Assembly: GCA_034096865.1 (NCBI GenBank)
Contig: JAWQFJ010017486.1
Coordinates: 1 to 27,914, forward strand
Source: Theodoxus fluviatilis
Lineage: Eukaryota > Mollusca > Gastropoda > Cycloneritida > Neritidae
Direction: 5' to 3'
DNA length: 27,914 bases
Numbering within the stretch: position 1 is the stretch's first letter; each line of letters begins with the position of its first letter. Under the pieces are notes generated by a model. The model did not search any database. It was not told the origin of the DNA and saw nothing but the letters and a program-made list of their open reading frames with translations. A program made the position numbers and the translations under genes. Of the stretch, positions 1 to 10,819 are shown piece after piece.

Positions 1-156
1 TCGTGTTGCTGTTGTTGTTGTGTGCGTTTAGGCACAAGAACAGCTGAGAGCTGTTAAGCTTGTTGAGCGCTGTTGGCGACTGGCGTTCACCAAGGGGAGA
101 GCACTCTGGTTTATTGTTTGCAATGTAGCTCTACAACTACAAGCTCACTGTCTACA
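1..156 (-). repeat. 3' LTR of element A (lacks its last 2 bp at the window edge)
   Basis: It aligns end to end with 4587-4753 apart from an 11-bp gap near 126. The inner end at 151-156 reads TCTACA on the plus strand, so the element-sense LTR begins TGTAGA, the expected TG start. The outer CA would lie just left of base 1. Confidence 0.93.
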
Positions 157-169
157 TCTCTCTTCTTTT
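157..169 (-). other. Polypurine tract of element A
   Basis: Thirteen uninterrupted pyrimidines on the plus strand (13 purines in element sense) directly abut the 3' LTR. This is where the plus-strand primer for reverse transcription lies in LTR retrotransposons. Position and composition are seen directly; the role is from family knowledge. Confidence 0.8.
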
Positions 170-458
170 AAAGTATAAGATGTACATACTATTGGGAGAG
201 TGTGGGATAGACCTTAGATTAAGCACATTAATGAGACTGTTGACTAGCAGGATATTTTGACTGGACTTTCTTACAAGTAGCATGCATTGACATATTAAAG
301 TTATGTTGATATATATGAACTAGTTCTTGAGGTAGTTGTCCACTTTGGTTCAGAGTTCTCGGGAGGTGGTCTCAGTTTTGTTAGTGGAAGGGCTATAGGG
401 CATGCAGAATTAGTACACAGTCTGGTCATTCTTGAGTGGGTCACTGATCACATGTCTT
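170..458 (-). other. 3' untranslated part of element A
   Basis: About 290 bp between the polypurine tract and the stop of the last pol frame. It is AT-rich, and I see no gene or regulatory motif that I would defend. Confidence 0.5.
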
Positions 459-1389
459 TTATACTGTCCACTCTTCTCCTCTGAACTTGGAATTTGGCTT
501 GTGCACTCTTGCACTTCTTCTGAGAGGGGATGGATGGGAAGTTGGTGAGCTGTGAGGCATCCCTCTTGGTGCACTGATATCGTTGGAGGTTGGAGTTGGT
601 GGTGGCTGGGTTTTTGTGATGTTCCTTGGCTGGATGGGTGGTGGTGGTGGTACGTCATCACCTTCATCATGGTTGTGCTGCTCAGGAGTAGGTCGCAGGT
701 GTCTTCGATTTCGCTCTATCTGCTGACCTTCTGACACAACGATGTAACTCCGAGGTCTGTCAGCTGATTTGAGAATGCGGCCGATCCGGTCAAAGCCGTG
801 AGGGGTTTCAAATCTGACAGTCTGGCCAGGTGTGAGGGGCTTGCTCGAGGGCCTTTGAGCCCTTGTCATATTGCTTCTTCTGCTTGGATCGCTGTGATGA
901 TAGCTTCTCCGTGACGTTGGTGATGAATGAGGGTTGGAGGAGCTTGTGTGAAATGTGAAGAGTTGTCCGGGTACGTCTGGACATGAGACGCTGTGCAGAG
1001 GAGCTGAGAAAGCCCCTTGGCACATTTCTGGCGTGGAGAAGTGCGAGAGAGAATTCAGGGTGATCTCTGTGGCACTTTTCCAGAAGGTGTTTTGCACTGC
1101 GAACAGCTCTTTCAGCCATGCCGTTAGACTGAGGATAGTTGGGATTCCTGGTCACGTGGGAGAACTGCCATTCTGATGCAAATTGCGCAAATTCATGGGA
1201 CTTGAACTGCATGGCGTTGTCTGTGAGCAGTATGGCTGGTATTCCATGTGCGGAGAAGTGTATCTTCATCTTGTTGATGACAGTCCGCGAGGTGGTGATG
1301 GGGAGCTTGTCGACATCATACCAGCCACAGTATGCATCGACTGTGACCAGGTAGTTGCTTCCGTTCCAGGTGAAGATGTCAGCTGCCAC
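459..1389 (-). pseudogene. Integrase core and C-terminal domain of element A pol (frameshifted)
   Basis: Integrase joins the cDNA copy to host DNA. The frame 1389-808 holds the DDE core: the first Asp lies in VTVDAYCGW, the second in LLTDNAMQF and the Glu in SNGMAERAV, with usual spacing. The second motif normally reads T-D-N-G; here the Gly is Ala. The core then shifts into the frame 1097-459, which carries a GPY/F-like module (around PGQTVRFETPHG) and a basic, proline-rich tail ending at the stop at 459. The overlap of two frames around 810-1097 marks at least one frameshift. All three catalytic residues remain but the reading frame is broken, so I call it a pseudogene. Confidence 0.88.
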
Positions 1390-1432
1390 TGTTTAGTATG
1401 GTAGGTCAGTGGCATCACGAGGAAGGGCCGGT

Positions 1433-2190
1433 TCATTGGGTTGCTTGGACTGCAGAGCGTTGCAAGATTTGCAGTTCATTTATGATGTTTGGCCAGTATG
1501 CTACTTCTCTTGCTCGGGCCTTTGTTGCTTCAATGCCTGGATGTCCTTGGTGGAGTTTCGTGGCGTAGTGGTGTTGTAAGGCTGCAGGAACGATGATACG
1601 CTGGCCTTTCATCAGGATGCCATCTTCATACCCTATATCTTCACGGAAGGCGTAGAATGGCTTGATGTTGTCTGGTACTTGTTTGTAGGTGTTGGGCCAA
1701 CCTTGCTGGAGAGTACGCTTCAGCTGCTGGCAGGTGGAGTCGTTTGCTGTTGTTTGCTGGAGGTGTTGCATATCTGTGGTTGTGAGGGGCAGAACAGACA
1801 TGACTTCGTAGTCTTCTTCAGGCTCACTGTTGGTTTGTGGTAGGTAGGCTCTGGAAAGGGCGTCTGCGATGTGAAGTTCCGATTCTTTATTGTAGATGAA
1901 GTGTAGGTTGTACCACTGAAGTCTCGGGAGCATGCGTTGAAGTCTTGTTGGGGCTGCATGAAGTGGCTTCTTCACGATGGTGAACAGGGGTTGGTGGTCG
2001 GTTTCAAGGGTGACGGGTTTTCCATAGATGAAACCGTCGAATTTGCTGCATGCAAAGGTGGCTGCCAGGAGCTCTTTCTCGATCTGGCTGTACCGTTCTT
2101 CAGTGAGGGTCGTGGCTCTTGAGGCATAGGCAATGGGCACGCCATCTTGGAGACAAGCGCTCCTAGTTTTGCCTTGGATGCACCACAGGT
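1433..2190 (-). pseudogene. RNase H and integrase zinc-binding region of element A pol
   Basis: RNase H removes the RNA strand of the RNA-DNA hybrid. In sense order: the first beta strand reads TCGASK at about 2170-2190, where the family has TCDASK, so the first catalytic Asp is Gly (codon 2182-2184). The later acidic positions (EKELLA; ETDHQPL) and the closing ADALSRA motif are intact. A frameshift lies near 2140-2150. Downstream is the integrase HHCC module: the two His lie in KLHQGHPGIEAT, and the Cys pair appears as C-K-S-C at 1462-1473, but in a different frame from the histidines. The domain is therefore damaged twice. Confidence 0.85.
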
Positions 2191-3354
2191 GATGGTGATG
2201 TGCTTGGTGACATAGAAGAAGCGCAGAACGGGGGGTGGGGGTGGAGAGTTGCTGAAGCTTTCCTTCAGTTGTGAGAAGGTAACTTCATGCTGTTGTAGCC
2301 AGCACCACTCAGAGTCGTTGCGGAGGAGATCTCTGAGGGGGGCTGTTTTGGCACTGAAGTTGGGGACGAAGCGTGTCAGGTAGTTGATCATACCTAGGAA
2401 GCGTTGTAAATCTTCCTTGTTGATTGGAGTCGACAGTTCCTGCACTGCTCTGACTTTCTCTGGATCAGGGTGCAGGCCTTGGGCAGAGATGATGTGTCTC
2501 ATGTAGGAAACACGATCAACACGGAAGTGACACTTTGCCTTGTTTTGCTTCAAGTTGATTTCTCGAGCTCGTTGGAGCACTTGCTGCAGCTTGTTGTCAT
2601 AATCTTCGATGTTGATTTCCCAGATGAGGATGTCGTCCATGATGATTTCACATGGATAACCGGCAAACAGCTGTTCCATGGCTCTCTGGAAGACTTCTGA
2701 CGCTGTTATGATTCCAAATGACATTCGCAGGAATCTGTAGCGGCCAAATGGGGTGTTGAAGCAGGCCTTCTTGGAGGATTCGCTGTGGAGGGGAATTTGC
2801 CAGAAGCCACACTTGGCATCAAGGGTGGTGAAGACCTTGGCGTTGGCCATGTCGGAGATAACATCATCGATGGTCCTCATGGGGTGATGGGGACGTTGAA
2901 GTGCTTTGTTGAGGTCTCTGGGGTCTATGCAGATTCGGAGTTCTTTGCTGCTCTTCTTTACTGCTGCGACCATTGATGAAACCCATTCCGTGGGTTCTTC
3001 TACTGGTGTGATGACTCCTTTGTTCGCCATGTTGTCTAGGGCATCTTTCACTTGGTCTCTCATTGAGACTGGAATGCGCCTGGGAGGTCGGACGACTGGG
3101 GCGATTTTAGGGTCGACTTTCATTCTGTAGGTGACAGGAAGTTTCCCTAGCTCATCGTTGAAGAGATCTTGGAAGGACTTCAACTCTGGTGGATTGGCAG
3201 TTTGGAGGATCTGTACCTCTGCTGCTGGCTTGAGCAGCTTCAGGCGAAAGATATCAGGCAAGCCAATGATGGGGGTAACATTTTTGTCGACTACATGGAA
3301 ACACAGGGAGTGTTGGCGACCACGATGACAGCATCTGTAGGTTGCTGTGCCCAC
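2190..3354 (-). pseudogene. Reverse transcriptase of element A pol
   Basis: This is the longest surviving frame of the element. It starts at the end of the protease, passes a linker (LPVTYRMKVDPKIAPVV) and carries the RT fingers and palm. The first catalytic Asp is in TTLDAKCGFWQIPL; the second block is FGRYRFLRMSFGI; the catalytic I-M-D-D is at 2632-2643; the thumb and connection (DLQRFLGMINYLTRFVPNFS) follow. The block order and LDxxxGFWQI wording are Ty3/gypsy. One oddity is SFGIITASEVFQR, where the family usually has FGL/I..A.P.FQ. No stop falls inside the RT itself. The apparent Met at 3354 is internal to pol and not a real start. Confidence 0.92.
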
Positions 3355-3550
3355 GGTGGAGAATGTTTCACCTCCATAGGCAACGAGCTTGATGGTGGAG
3401 CTGGTGTCAATGTCCTTCTGTTGGACCAGAGAGGTTGGAAGGAGGTTGCATTTGGCACCGGTGTCTACCTTGAGTTTGATTGGCTTTTTGTTTAAGGTGA
3501 ATGTTATGAATACTTCTTCCTTCTCTTCGTCGACTTCTTCTATTGCTGTT
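3350..3550 (-). pseudogene. Aspartic protease of element A pol
   Basis: The retroviral-type aspartic protease that matures Gag and Pol. The active-site D-T-G-A is read at 3454-3465, preceded by a short hydrophobic strand (KPIKLKV) and followed by a flap-like region (YGGETFSTVG). The second conserved Ile/Leu-Gly (IIGLPD) lies just downstream, inside the RT-bearing frame. The segment is short, as expected for half of a homodimeric enzyme. It is fused to RT in one polyprotein, with no start of its own. Confidence 0.8.
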
Positions 3551-3599
3551 AGGGTGTAGATAGTGAAGGAGGCGCCGTCTTCGTCATCATCACTGGTGC

Positions 3600-4435
3600 C
3601 TCTGGGAGCTGAACTTGCTCTTTGACTGCTTTGTAGGGATCTCCTTTGTTGAGGAGGTTGAGGAAATGCTCAGTCGTGCAAAGTGGTTGTGTTTTCCACA
3701 TTTTTGCATTGTTTACCATATGCAGGGCACTTTTGCTGGCTCCTTTGGTGTGATCCGCCACAGTTTTTGCAGTTTGATTATGTTTGCTGCGGTTGTTGTT
3801 GTTGAATGTCTCGTCTGCTTGCAGGGAAGCGTTTTGTTGTTTTGAGAGCATCCACTGTTTCTCTCATCTTTTTGTCTGGTAGTTGAGTGAGATTTTGCTT
3901 GGTTGCTTCTTCCAGTGTGCAAAGTTGGACAGCTCTGGGGAATGTTAGGTCCAGTTCCTTCATCAATTGTTTTCGGAGGGGAACCGACCTGATTCCAAAG
4001 GATTCTTAGTAGAATAAGTTCGTCTCGTAGTTGCGCGAACTCGCAGTTGGCTGTTAGCTTTCGAAGGTCTGCTATGAACGCTCCGAACGTTTCTTCTTGC
4101 CGCTGTTGGTAAGTCATGAAGAGATGGCGTTGCATGAGAGTGTTCTTTTTTGGGCTGCAGTACTCTCGAAATTTCTGCGTCAATGTGTCGGGATCTTCTC
4201 CTTTTTCCGCTGGCTGAACGATGCGGTCGCCATCTTTGTACTCGAATGTTTTCTCTCTCTCAACCGCTTCGAGTCCTGCAAACGTTAGTAGCGTGTACGC
4301 GATCTCATCAGGGCCTTTGTGCTTTAGTACTGCTTTGGCGTAGATTCGAAATGTCGTTTCGAAGTTGCGCCACTCTTCAGCGACGTTTCCATCGAAAGTG
4401 AGCGGGCCAGGTCTAGGGAGATAAGATTCTGCCAT
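3600..4435 (-). pseudogene. gag of element A (capsid and zinc knuckle, frameshifted)
   Basis: Gag forms the cytoplasmic particle. The ATG at 4433-4435 lies about 150 bp inside the 5' LTR. The first 155 or so codons are open and capsid-like (WRNFETTFRIYAKAVLKHKG; TYQQRQEETFGAFIADLRKL). Near 3965 the frame shifts to the one reading LTFPRAVQLCTLEEATKQ. A CxxCxxxH zinc knuckle (C-K-N-C-G-G-S-H, then K-C-P-A-Y-G-K) can be read at about 3715-3765, in yet another frame. There are thus at least two frameshifts before pol. Assignment rests on position, capsid-like wording and the knuckle. Confidence 0.85.
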
Positions 4436-4565
4436 GTTGTCAGTTATGGCGCGAAAGCTTTGGAAAGGTTGTTTGTGTACTCACGGGTTTTGGGAGATCT
4501 GTCGGTGTTGTTCGACTTTCTTTAAAATCGAGGTTGTTGGGAATGTTCGGCTGATGTGTGGATCA

Positions 4566-4582
4566 TCCGACTTCTGACACCA
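4566..4582 (-). other. Primer-binding site of element A, tRNA-Leu type
   Basis: Two bases inside the 5' LTR the plus strand reads TCCGACTTCTGACACCA. Its last 12 bases match the 3' end of animal tRNA-Leu including CCA (known from general tRNA sequence), with one apparent mismatch further in. Element-sense sequence begins TGGTGTCAGAAG, as a primer-binding site should. Confidence 0.82.
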
Positions 4583-4584
4583 TG

Positions 4585-4753
4585 TGTTGTGTTGCTATTG
4601 TTGTTGTGTGCGTTTAGGCACAAGAACAACTAAGAGCTGTTAAGCTTGTCGAGCACTGTTGGCATCTGGCGTTCACCAAGGAGAGAGCACTTTCGTTTAT
4701 TGTTTGCAATGTATCTCCAAAGTAGCTCTACAACTGCAAGCTCATTGTCTACA
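4585..4753 (-). repeat. 5' LTR of element A
   Basis: 169 bp bounded TG...CA on both strands (plus strand TGTTGTG...TCTACA). It matches 1-156 throughout and has 11 bp (4708-4718 region) missing from the other copy. It should contain the element's promoter, but I see no convincing TATA box. Confidence 0.93.
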
Positions 4754-4948
4754 CATACTTTTGTAGGAAGGAGTCGAAAAGTTGAATGTCCGAGCCACTT
4801 AGCAATATGATAAACATGTATCTCAGTGGCGCGAACTTTGACTGTAGATTGACCAATATTTCTATTTAGACAATGAATCGATTTAAATGAATTATTGATG
4901 CATGCTACCTAGAACTTTGATAAACACTGTCAAATGGTGCGGTTTCTT
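4754..4948. other. Flank of element A, no feature seen
   Basis: About 195 bp of AT-rich sequence between the LTR and the microsatellite. No ORF or repeat that I can support. Confidence 0.5.
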
Positions 4949-6316
<1,368 letters not shown>

Positions 6317-7000
6317 TTATTTCTCCGGCGGCTGACCTGCCGTCAACCTGTTGGTGCGGCGCGTCCGAAGTTCAGTCAAAGAGGGTTGATCCGGGTCGTC
6401 GACTGGAGGCACCGAATGGGTTGGTGTGGGAGAAGACGCAATCTTTACACACAAGGAGATCGGCAATTTCGAACAGAGTCCGGGACTGCGTCCACCATCG
6501 CTCCGGGCGGAGGCGTTCGGGTCTGGTGAGCTGTTGGCATCTGTGCAACGGCTTGAGAAGTTTCATCTCGGTCACAGTGTAGGCCAAGCGCCCACAAGAG
6601 GGTGGTCAGTCTGTCGGCATTGTCATAACGTCTGATTATCGAGGGATTGTCCTGTGGTGGGACATATCTATCACCGTGTGACTGAGGAATGACCTTCAGG
6701 TCGCACTTGTTGACGCACTTGAAAGGGCTGCCTTCGACTGGCTACACTTCATAATCGGGGGAAGGTGGACGGAGTTGGCAGATGACGACATGGAAGGACG
6801 CCAGACGTCACCACACTAGTTGCGTACCATCACTGGTCTTTGGCAAATATAGACACATCCACCAACATGGAGGGGTAGGAGAGAGTGACGTTGATTAATC
6901 CTGTCTTCTCTGAGCAGCGGCATTTTCCTGCATGATGCACGCACGCTGATGTGCCTCCAGCAACCTGGCGCGATTAATGCGCACCCAGTCTTCTGGAGAA
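6317..7000 (-). pseudogene. Integrase C-terminal part of element B pol
   Basis: After the insertion the pol frame resumes at 7000 with a helical linker (EDWVRINRARLLEAHQRA). A stop and a frameshift follow. A GPY/F-like end is readable at about 6690-6770 (V-N-K-C-D-L-K-V after a P-V-E-G-S-P stretch), then a Pro/Thr-rich tail with one stop near 6440. The end reads R-R-T-N-R-L-T-A-G-Q and the stop at 6317-6319, a tail typical of gypsy pol C-termini. Confidence is moderate because several frames are stitched by eye. Confidence 0.72.
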
Positions 7001-7369
7001 GCATTCTAGTTTACTAGAGACTTCGCCTACAGGCGAAAGTATCTCTAGCCCAGTTGACATCACGTGATGGAAGGTTTTCGTCCGAAATATGCAAATGGAG
7101 GTCACGCGAGAGGCTTGTGCGATAGCCGATCTGCTCCCTGACATACGCCGTTAAAGTAGTTCTAAGACTATTTCGCACAAAACTCATAACTTTCTCTTGT
7201 TGAGGCAATAAACAAGTGTTTATTCGATAAAATAAAATATTTGTGTTGAAATGAATAAAAGTTTTGACATCTGAATGATTTCTGTAAACATTGGAGAGAA
7301 AAATAGTATCTGGACGAACTATTTTTGGCGCAATGCTGTAATGCGAAGGGTCAAGTCTATTACGCATTC
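7001..7369. mobile_element. 357-bp insertion in element B integrase with 6-bp target-site duplication
   Basis: GCATTC occurs at 7001-7006 and again at 7364-7369. Between them, 7007-7363 interrupts the integrase frame, and pol reads in the same frame on both sides once insert plus one GCATTC copy (363 bp) is removed. The ends are only weakly inverted (TAGTTTACTAGAGACTTCGC against GTAATAGACTTGACC..TTCGCATTACAG). A strong hairpin lies at 7014-7048 (CTAGAGA-CTTCGCCT / AGGCGAAAG..TCTCTAG). No coding capacity. A nonautonomous DNA transposon is the best guess; superfamily unknown. Confidence 0.8.
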
Positions 7370-8102
7370 ATTGCGAACTGTGCCAGAGTCAATACTGACT
7401 TGGGTTCACAGAATGCTGGAGAAGTAGCTGACGTCATTGGCGTGGCAAGCAGTGCATCAACAGGTAGGCGCGGGTTCTGTCCAAAGAAGAGGAAGAATGG
7501 GGAGAAACCTGAGCTAGCATGGGGCGTGGCATTACAATCATTGACTAAGTCTGGAAGGTATTCTGGCCAACTAGGTCTTTTCTCAGAGAGCAGGCTGCAT
7601 AGCATGTCGTGCATTGTCCGATTGAATCGCTCGCATTGGCCGTTCCCCTGCGGGTGATAGGGAGTCGTGCGATACTTTTGGATGTTGTCCATCTCGCATA
7701 GGTGCTTCTCTATCGCGGATTCAAAGTTCCGTCCCTGGTCAAAGTGGATTGTTTGAGGCACCTGATAATGCCTGAGCCATTCTCGGTTGAGGGCTTTTAC
7801 AACTGTGTCTGCAGGTTGATATCGATTTGGGTGGCGAGGGTGAACTTCGAGAAGACATCCGTCATGACAAAGACATTCTCTCTGTTGTCTGATGCAAGCT
7901 CCAGGGCTGTGAAATCTATTGCCAGGACTTCGAGAGGTCGAGATGCCAATTGATGACCCATTGGCGACTTTTTACGGGGGCGCTGGTTGAGCTGACAACG
8001 CTGGCACTGAGTGATGTTAGTCTTCATGTCATCGTGGACACCTGGCCAGTAAGCACATTGCTGCAAGAGGGTAGTGGGGCGATGCATCCCTTGGTGACCC
8101 AT
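7370..8102 (-). pseudogene. Integrase zinc-binding and catalytic core of element B pol
   Basis: The frame 8102-7797 gives the HHCC zinc module (GHQGMHRPTTLLQQCAYWPG; then C-Q-R-C-Q) and the first catalytic Asp (LAIDFT). After a frameshift near 7790, frame 7761-7370 gives the second Asp (IHFDQGRNFES) and the Glu (YHPQGNGQCERFN). The wording is the classic gypsy integrase type, and all three DDE residues are present. It is broken by the frameshift and by the insertion to its 3' side. Confidence 0.9.
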
Positions 8103-8457
8103 GTTCTCGTGCAGGCCGAAGAGGACGTCAGGATGCAGGGGTTCAGGCAGCAGAAGTTGTTGCAGAGGGCCCAGCCGCGGGTCGCCTACGTTGTGGTAGA
8201 GTACATACTGACCATTTCCAGTCCGCTGCGTTATCGTGCCAGCTTCTTCGCCTCCGGTGGCGGATCTCTTGTGTCTGGAGTTTTTGGCCAGGCGTTCAAG
8301 ACTGTGCTGATGGCTGTGTATTCCCGTTGTTGCCTAGCCAGGTCCTCAGTGGTGTTGTGAGGCATAGCCGCTCCTGGAAGCCTGTCGTTTATGTCACCTG
8401 CGTTGCTGCCGAATCGTCGTCCGCAAGAAACAGGTCGTCGGCGTGAACGGGCTCACA

Positions 8458-9110
8458 CTAAGCTTCTAGCGCGCAGGCGATGTGCGCGGGCACAGGTGTA
8501 CGGGTCCCAACAGGGGAAGGTCCTGCAGGTATTCGCGAGAGTCCGTCCGCCGGGTTGGTCTTGCCAGGTCGGTACTTGATGTCAAAGTCTAAGTTGCACA
8601 GATCAGTGTACCAACGTTGCTCAGTAGCTCCCAGTTTCGCTGTCTGGAGGTGGGTCAAGGGGTTCTTCTCCGTGAGAACGGGGAATTTGCTGCCGATCAG
8701 GGAGTGACGAAACTCGCAGTGACAGCCCATTTCAGTGCCAGGAGCTCAAGTTTAAAGCTGCTACAATTGGCGCTTTTTTGTGGGACACAAACGCCTGCCG
8801 GCAAAAACCACGACCTTCGCCTTACCGGAAGGTTGTTGATGCGAGAGAATAGCTCCAAGACCGTCGTGACTTGCATCCACTTACAACAGGAACGCCCGCT
8901 CGAAGTCGGCAATGGCCATGATATCTGCACCGGTAAGGGCCGTTTTCAGCCGCTGAAATGCATCTTCATGTATTTGGTACCAGTATTACGAGATCGGGAC
9001 AGATTTGTAGGCACCATCCTTCCTTCGCGCGTACTTGCTGATGATATCATGGAGTGGGCCGGCTACTTGCGCCAAGTTCTTCACGAACCTCCTGCTGTAG
9101 CTGCCAAAGC
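8458..9110 (-). pseudogene. RNase H of element B pol (several frames)
   Basis: The end of the domain is clear in frame 8730-8458: a VLTEKNPLTHLQTAKLG block, then F-D-I-K-Y-R-P-G-K-T-N-P-A-D-G-L-S-R-I. The first of these normally has V-x-T-D-x-N/H-P; here Glu replaces the Asp. The N-terminal strands are scattered over other frames between 8700 and 9110. The region 8103-8457 between this and integrase should be the pol linker and has no clean frame. Confidence 0.78.
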
Positions 9111-9264
9111 AGGCAAACTTGACAAGGTCCCATGCGGTCCGTGGCGAGAGCCAATTCTTCACTGCGCATGTTTTCTTTCCGTCGCATCCAATGCCGTCCG
9201 CAGATACAGTATGTCCGGACAGGTCACCTCGCGCGCAGAAGTTGGCACTTAGACAGTTGAACCT

Positions 9265-9765
9265 TCAGTCCCGTCTCGCCGATCCGCGCGAGAATTGGAT
9301 CCAAATGTTCGAGATGTTCGTCAAAGGTTCTGCTGTAGACGAGGACGTCGTCGAGGTAGACCAGGGCAAAGGAGAAGAGGAATTCCACATCCGCCGCTGA
9401 AAGGTAGCGGGAGCGTTTGACAGTCCAAAGGGCATCCTGGTGTACTCAAAGAGTCCAAAGAGTTGTAAAAGCAGTTTTGTGCTGGTCGTGACATCCATTG
9501 CTATTGGGTTGTATCTACTGGCCAAATCAAGAGTAGAAAAGTTTTGGGCACCACCAAGTGTCAAACGATTTCATCAGACGGGGAAGAGGGTAGGCGTCTC
9601 TCACGCTTCGGGGTTGTCGACGCACGGGCGAAGGCTGCCTTCTTTCTTTCTTGCCAGGACGATGGGTGCTGCGTGGGTACTGTGGCTTTCCTGTGTGCGT
9701 CCTGTGCTGAGCAATGGTGGATGTGCTGTTTGACCTCTTCGTAGTGACAAGGTGGAATCAAACGG
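9265..9765 (-). pseudogene. Reverse transcriptase of element B pol (frameshifted)
   Basis: The N-terminal block (IPPCHYEEVKQHI) is in frame 9761-9561. The palm starts in frame 9564-9265 with LGGAQNFSTLDLASRYN (first catalytic Asp) and continues with [20 protein letters not shown]. The catalytic Y-L-D-D is at 9347-9358, in a third frame. Three frames across 500 bp shows decay by small indels, not deletion. The stretch from 9766 to 10540 should hold the protease-to-RT linker; I see only fragments. Confidence 0.88.
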
Positions 9766-10540
9766 TAGGACTGGCTGATGGGGGGCTTGTCTGTGGTCTT
9801 GATATGATGTCGGACAATGCCACAGTAACCAATGTCATCACCAGCTTTGTAGAAGACACTCTTCAGCAGCTCTGCTAATTGCCTTCTTTGGGTAGTGGTT
9901 TCATCGAAGTTGGAGCAGACGAGGACATCATCAGCGGGCTCGTCACGAGAAACGGCTTGGGAGTTCTGAATGTGTCCAGTTTACCGTCTTCGGACACAGC
10001 ACTGGAGACTGACTGGAAAAACGCTACAGGTGTGTGGCCGGGCAATCGAGCGTCCGTGTCGGTGAGGTTAACGTGCACGCGTACCGTTGGTTAGGATCGG
10101 TCAATGTCAGTGACGGCGCCAGCAGGAGCCCTGGAGGCAAGGAGTCGTTCAATGCCTCTGCCAGAAGTGGACGAGTTGATCTGGTGGGTCCTGTTACCCG
10201 TACGGTGACCGTTGACCAAGCCGGGAAGTCGATTGGTGCACTGTCAGCAATGCGAGCAATCACTGTGACTGGTTTCGTTGTGGCTGTGGTCTCTTCCATT
10301 ATTGCTTGAAGTGCTGATGGTATTTCCGTGGTCATGTTCGTATGTGGAGTGAGAAGATTCAGCAGAATGTTCATGCCAAGAATGACGGTAACTGCATTTC
10401 GTCAGCGTTGACTGGCCATGGAAACAGGGTCCCTGGTTTCAAGAAAGTGATATTTCTATGGAAGTGCCCAGGGCTGAGACTCCTACCTCCTACCTCCTAC
10501 CCAAACCACCATTCGCAGCTCGGAGAAGTCGGGGAGGCAC

Positions 10541-10640
10541 TCACGGAACCAGTTCTCTTGATACTTCGCTTGCAGTGTCTACCAAAGCGGTCACTTCCAC
10601 GTTGTTGATGGTCAAGGGGATAGTGGGCGAGTTACCCACC
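10541..10640 (-). pseudogene. Aspartic protease fragment of element B pol
   Basis: The strand before the active site (IPLTINNVEVTALV) is followed by D-T-A-S at 10568-10579, where the family requires D-T-G-S/A. The Gly that shapes the catalytic loop is lost, so this copy should be inactive even without the frameshifts. Confidence 0.75.
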
Positions 10641-10819
10641 AGAGGCGGAGATGTGGGGCTGGCAACATCGACCACTCGCTCTTTCCCCCGGGTGTGGCCG
10701 GCTACTGGGGGAAGCAGATGTGTCAATGGTGCTGATCCAGTCTGGGCTCCGCCTGAGACATTGGCGAAGTCGCCGGTGCTCCCTGTTCCATACTGGGGAA
10801 GACTGGTGTATGCAGACGA

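Larger units (their letters stand above)
1..4753 (-). mobile_element. Ty3/gypsy LTR retrotransposon A, decayed, nearly full length
   Basis: The element reads right to left. In transcription order it has a 5' LTR (4585-4753), a primer-binding site (4566-4582), gag (4435 to about 3600), protease (about 3350-3550), reverse transcriptase, RNase H, integrase (ending 459), a polypurine tract (157-169) and a 3' LTR (1-156). The order PR-RT-RH-IN is the Ty3/gypsy order. The coding region is split by several frameshifts, so this copy should not be able to move by itself. By hand count the two LTRs differ at about 13 of 156 aligned positions plus one 11-bp indel, so the insertion is not recent. The window opens two bases inside the 3' LTR, so the target-site duplication cannot be checked. 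The zinc-knuckle style and tRNA-Leu primer suggest the Mag/SURL-type branch, which is inference. Confidence 0.93.

Noticed and set aside
552..3495. Plus-strand ORFs over element A
   Set aside because: They are antisense shadows of the pol frames, with no motif of their own.
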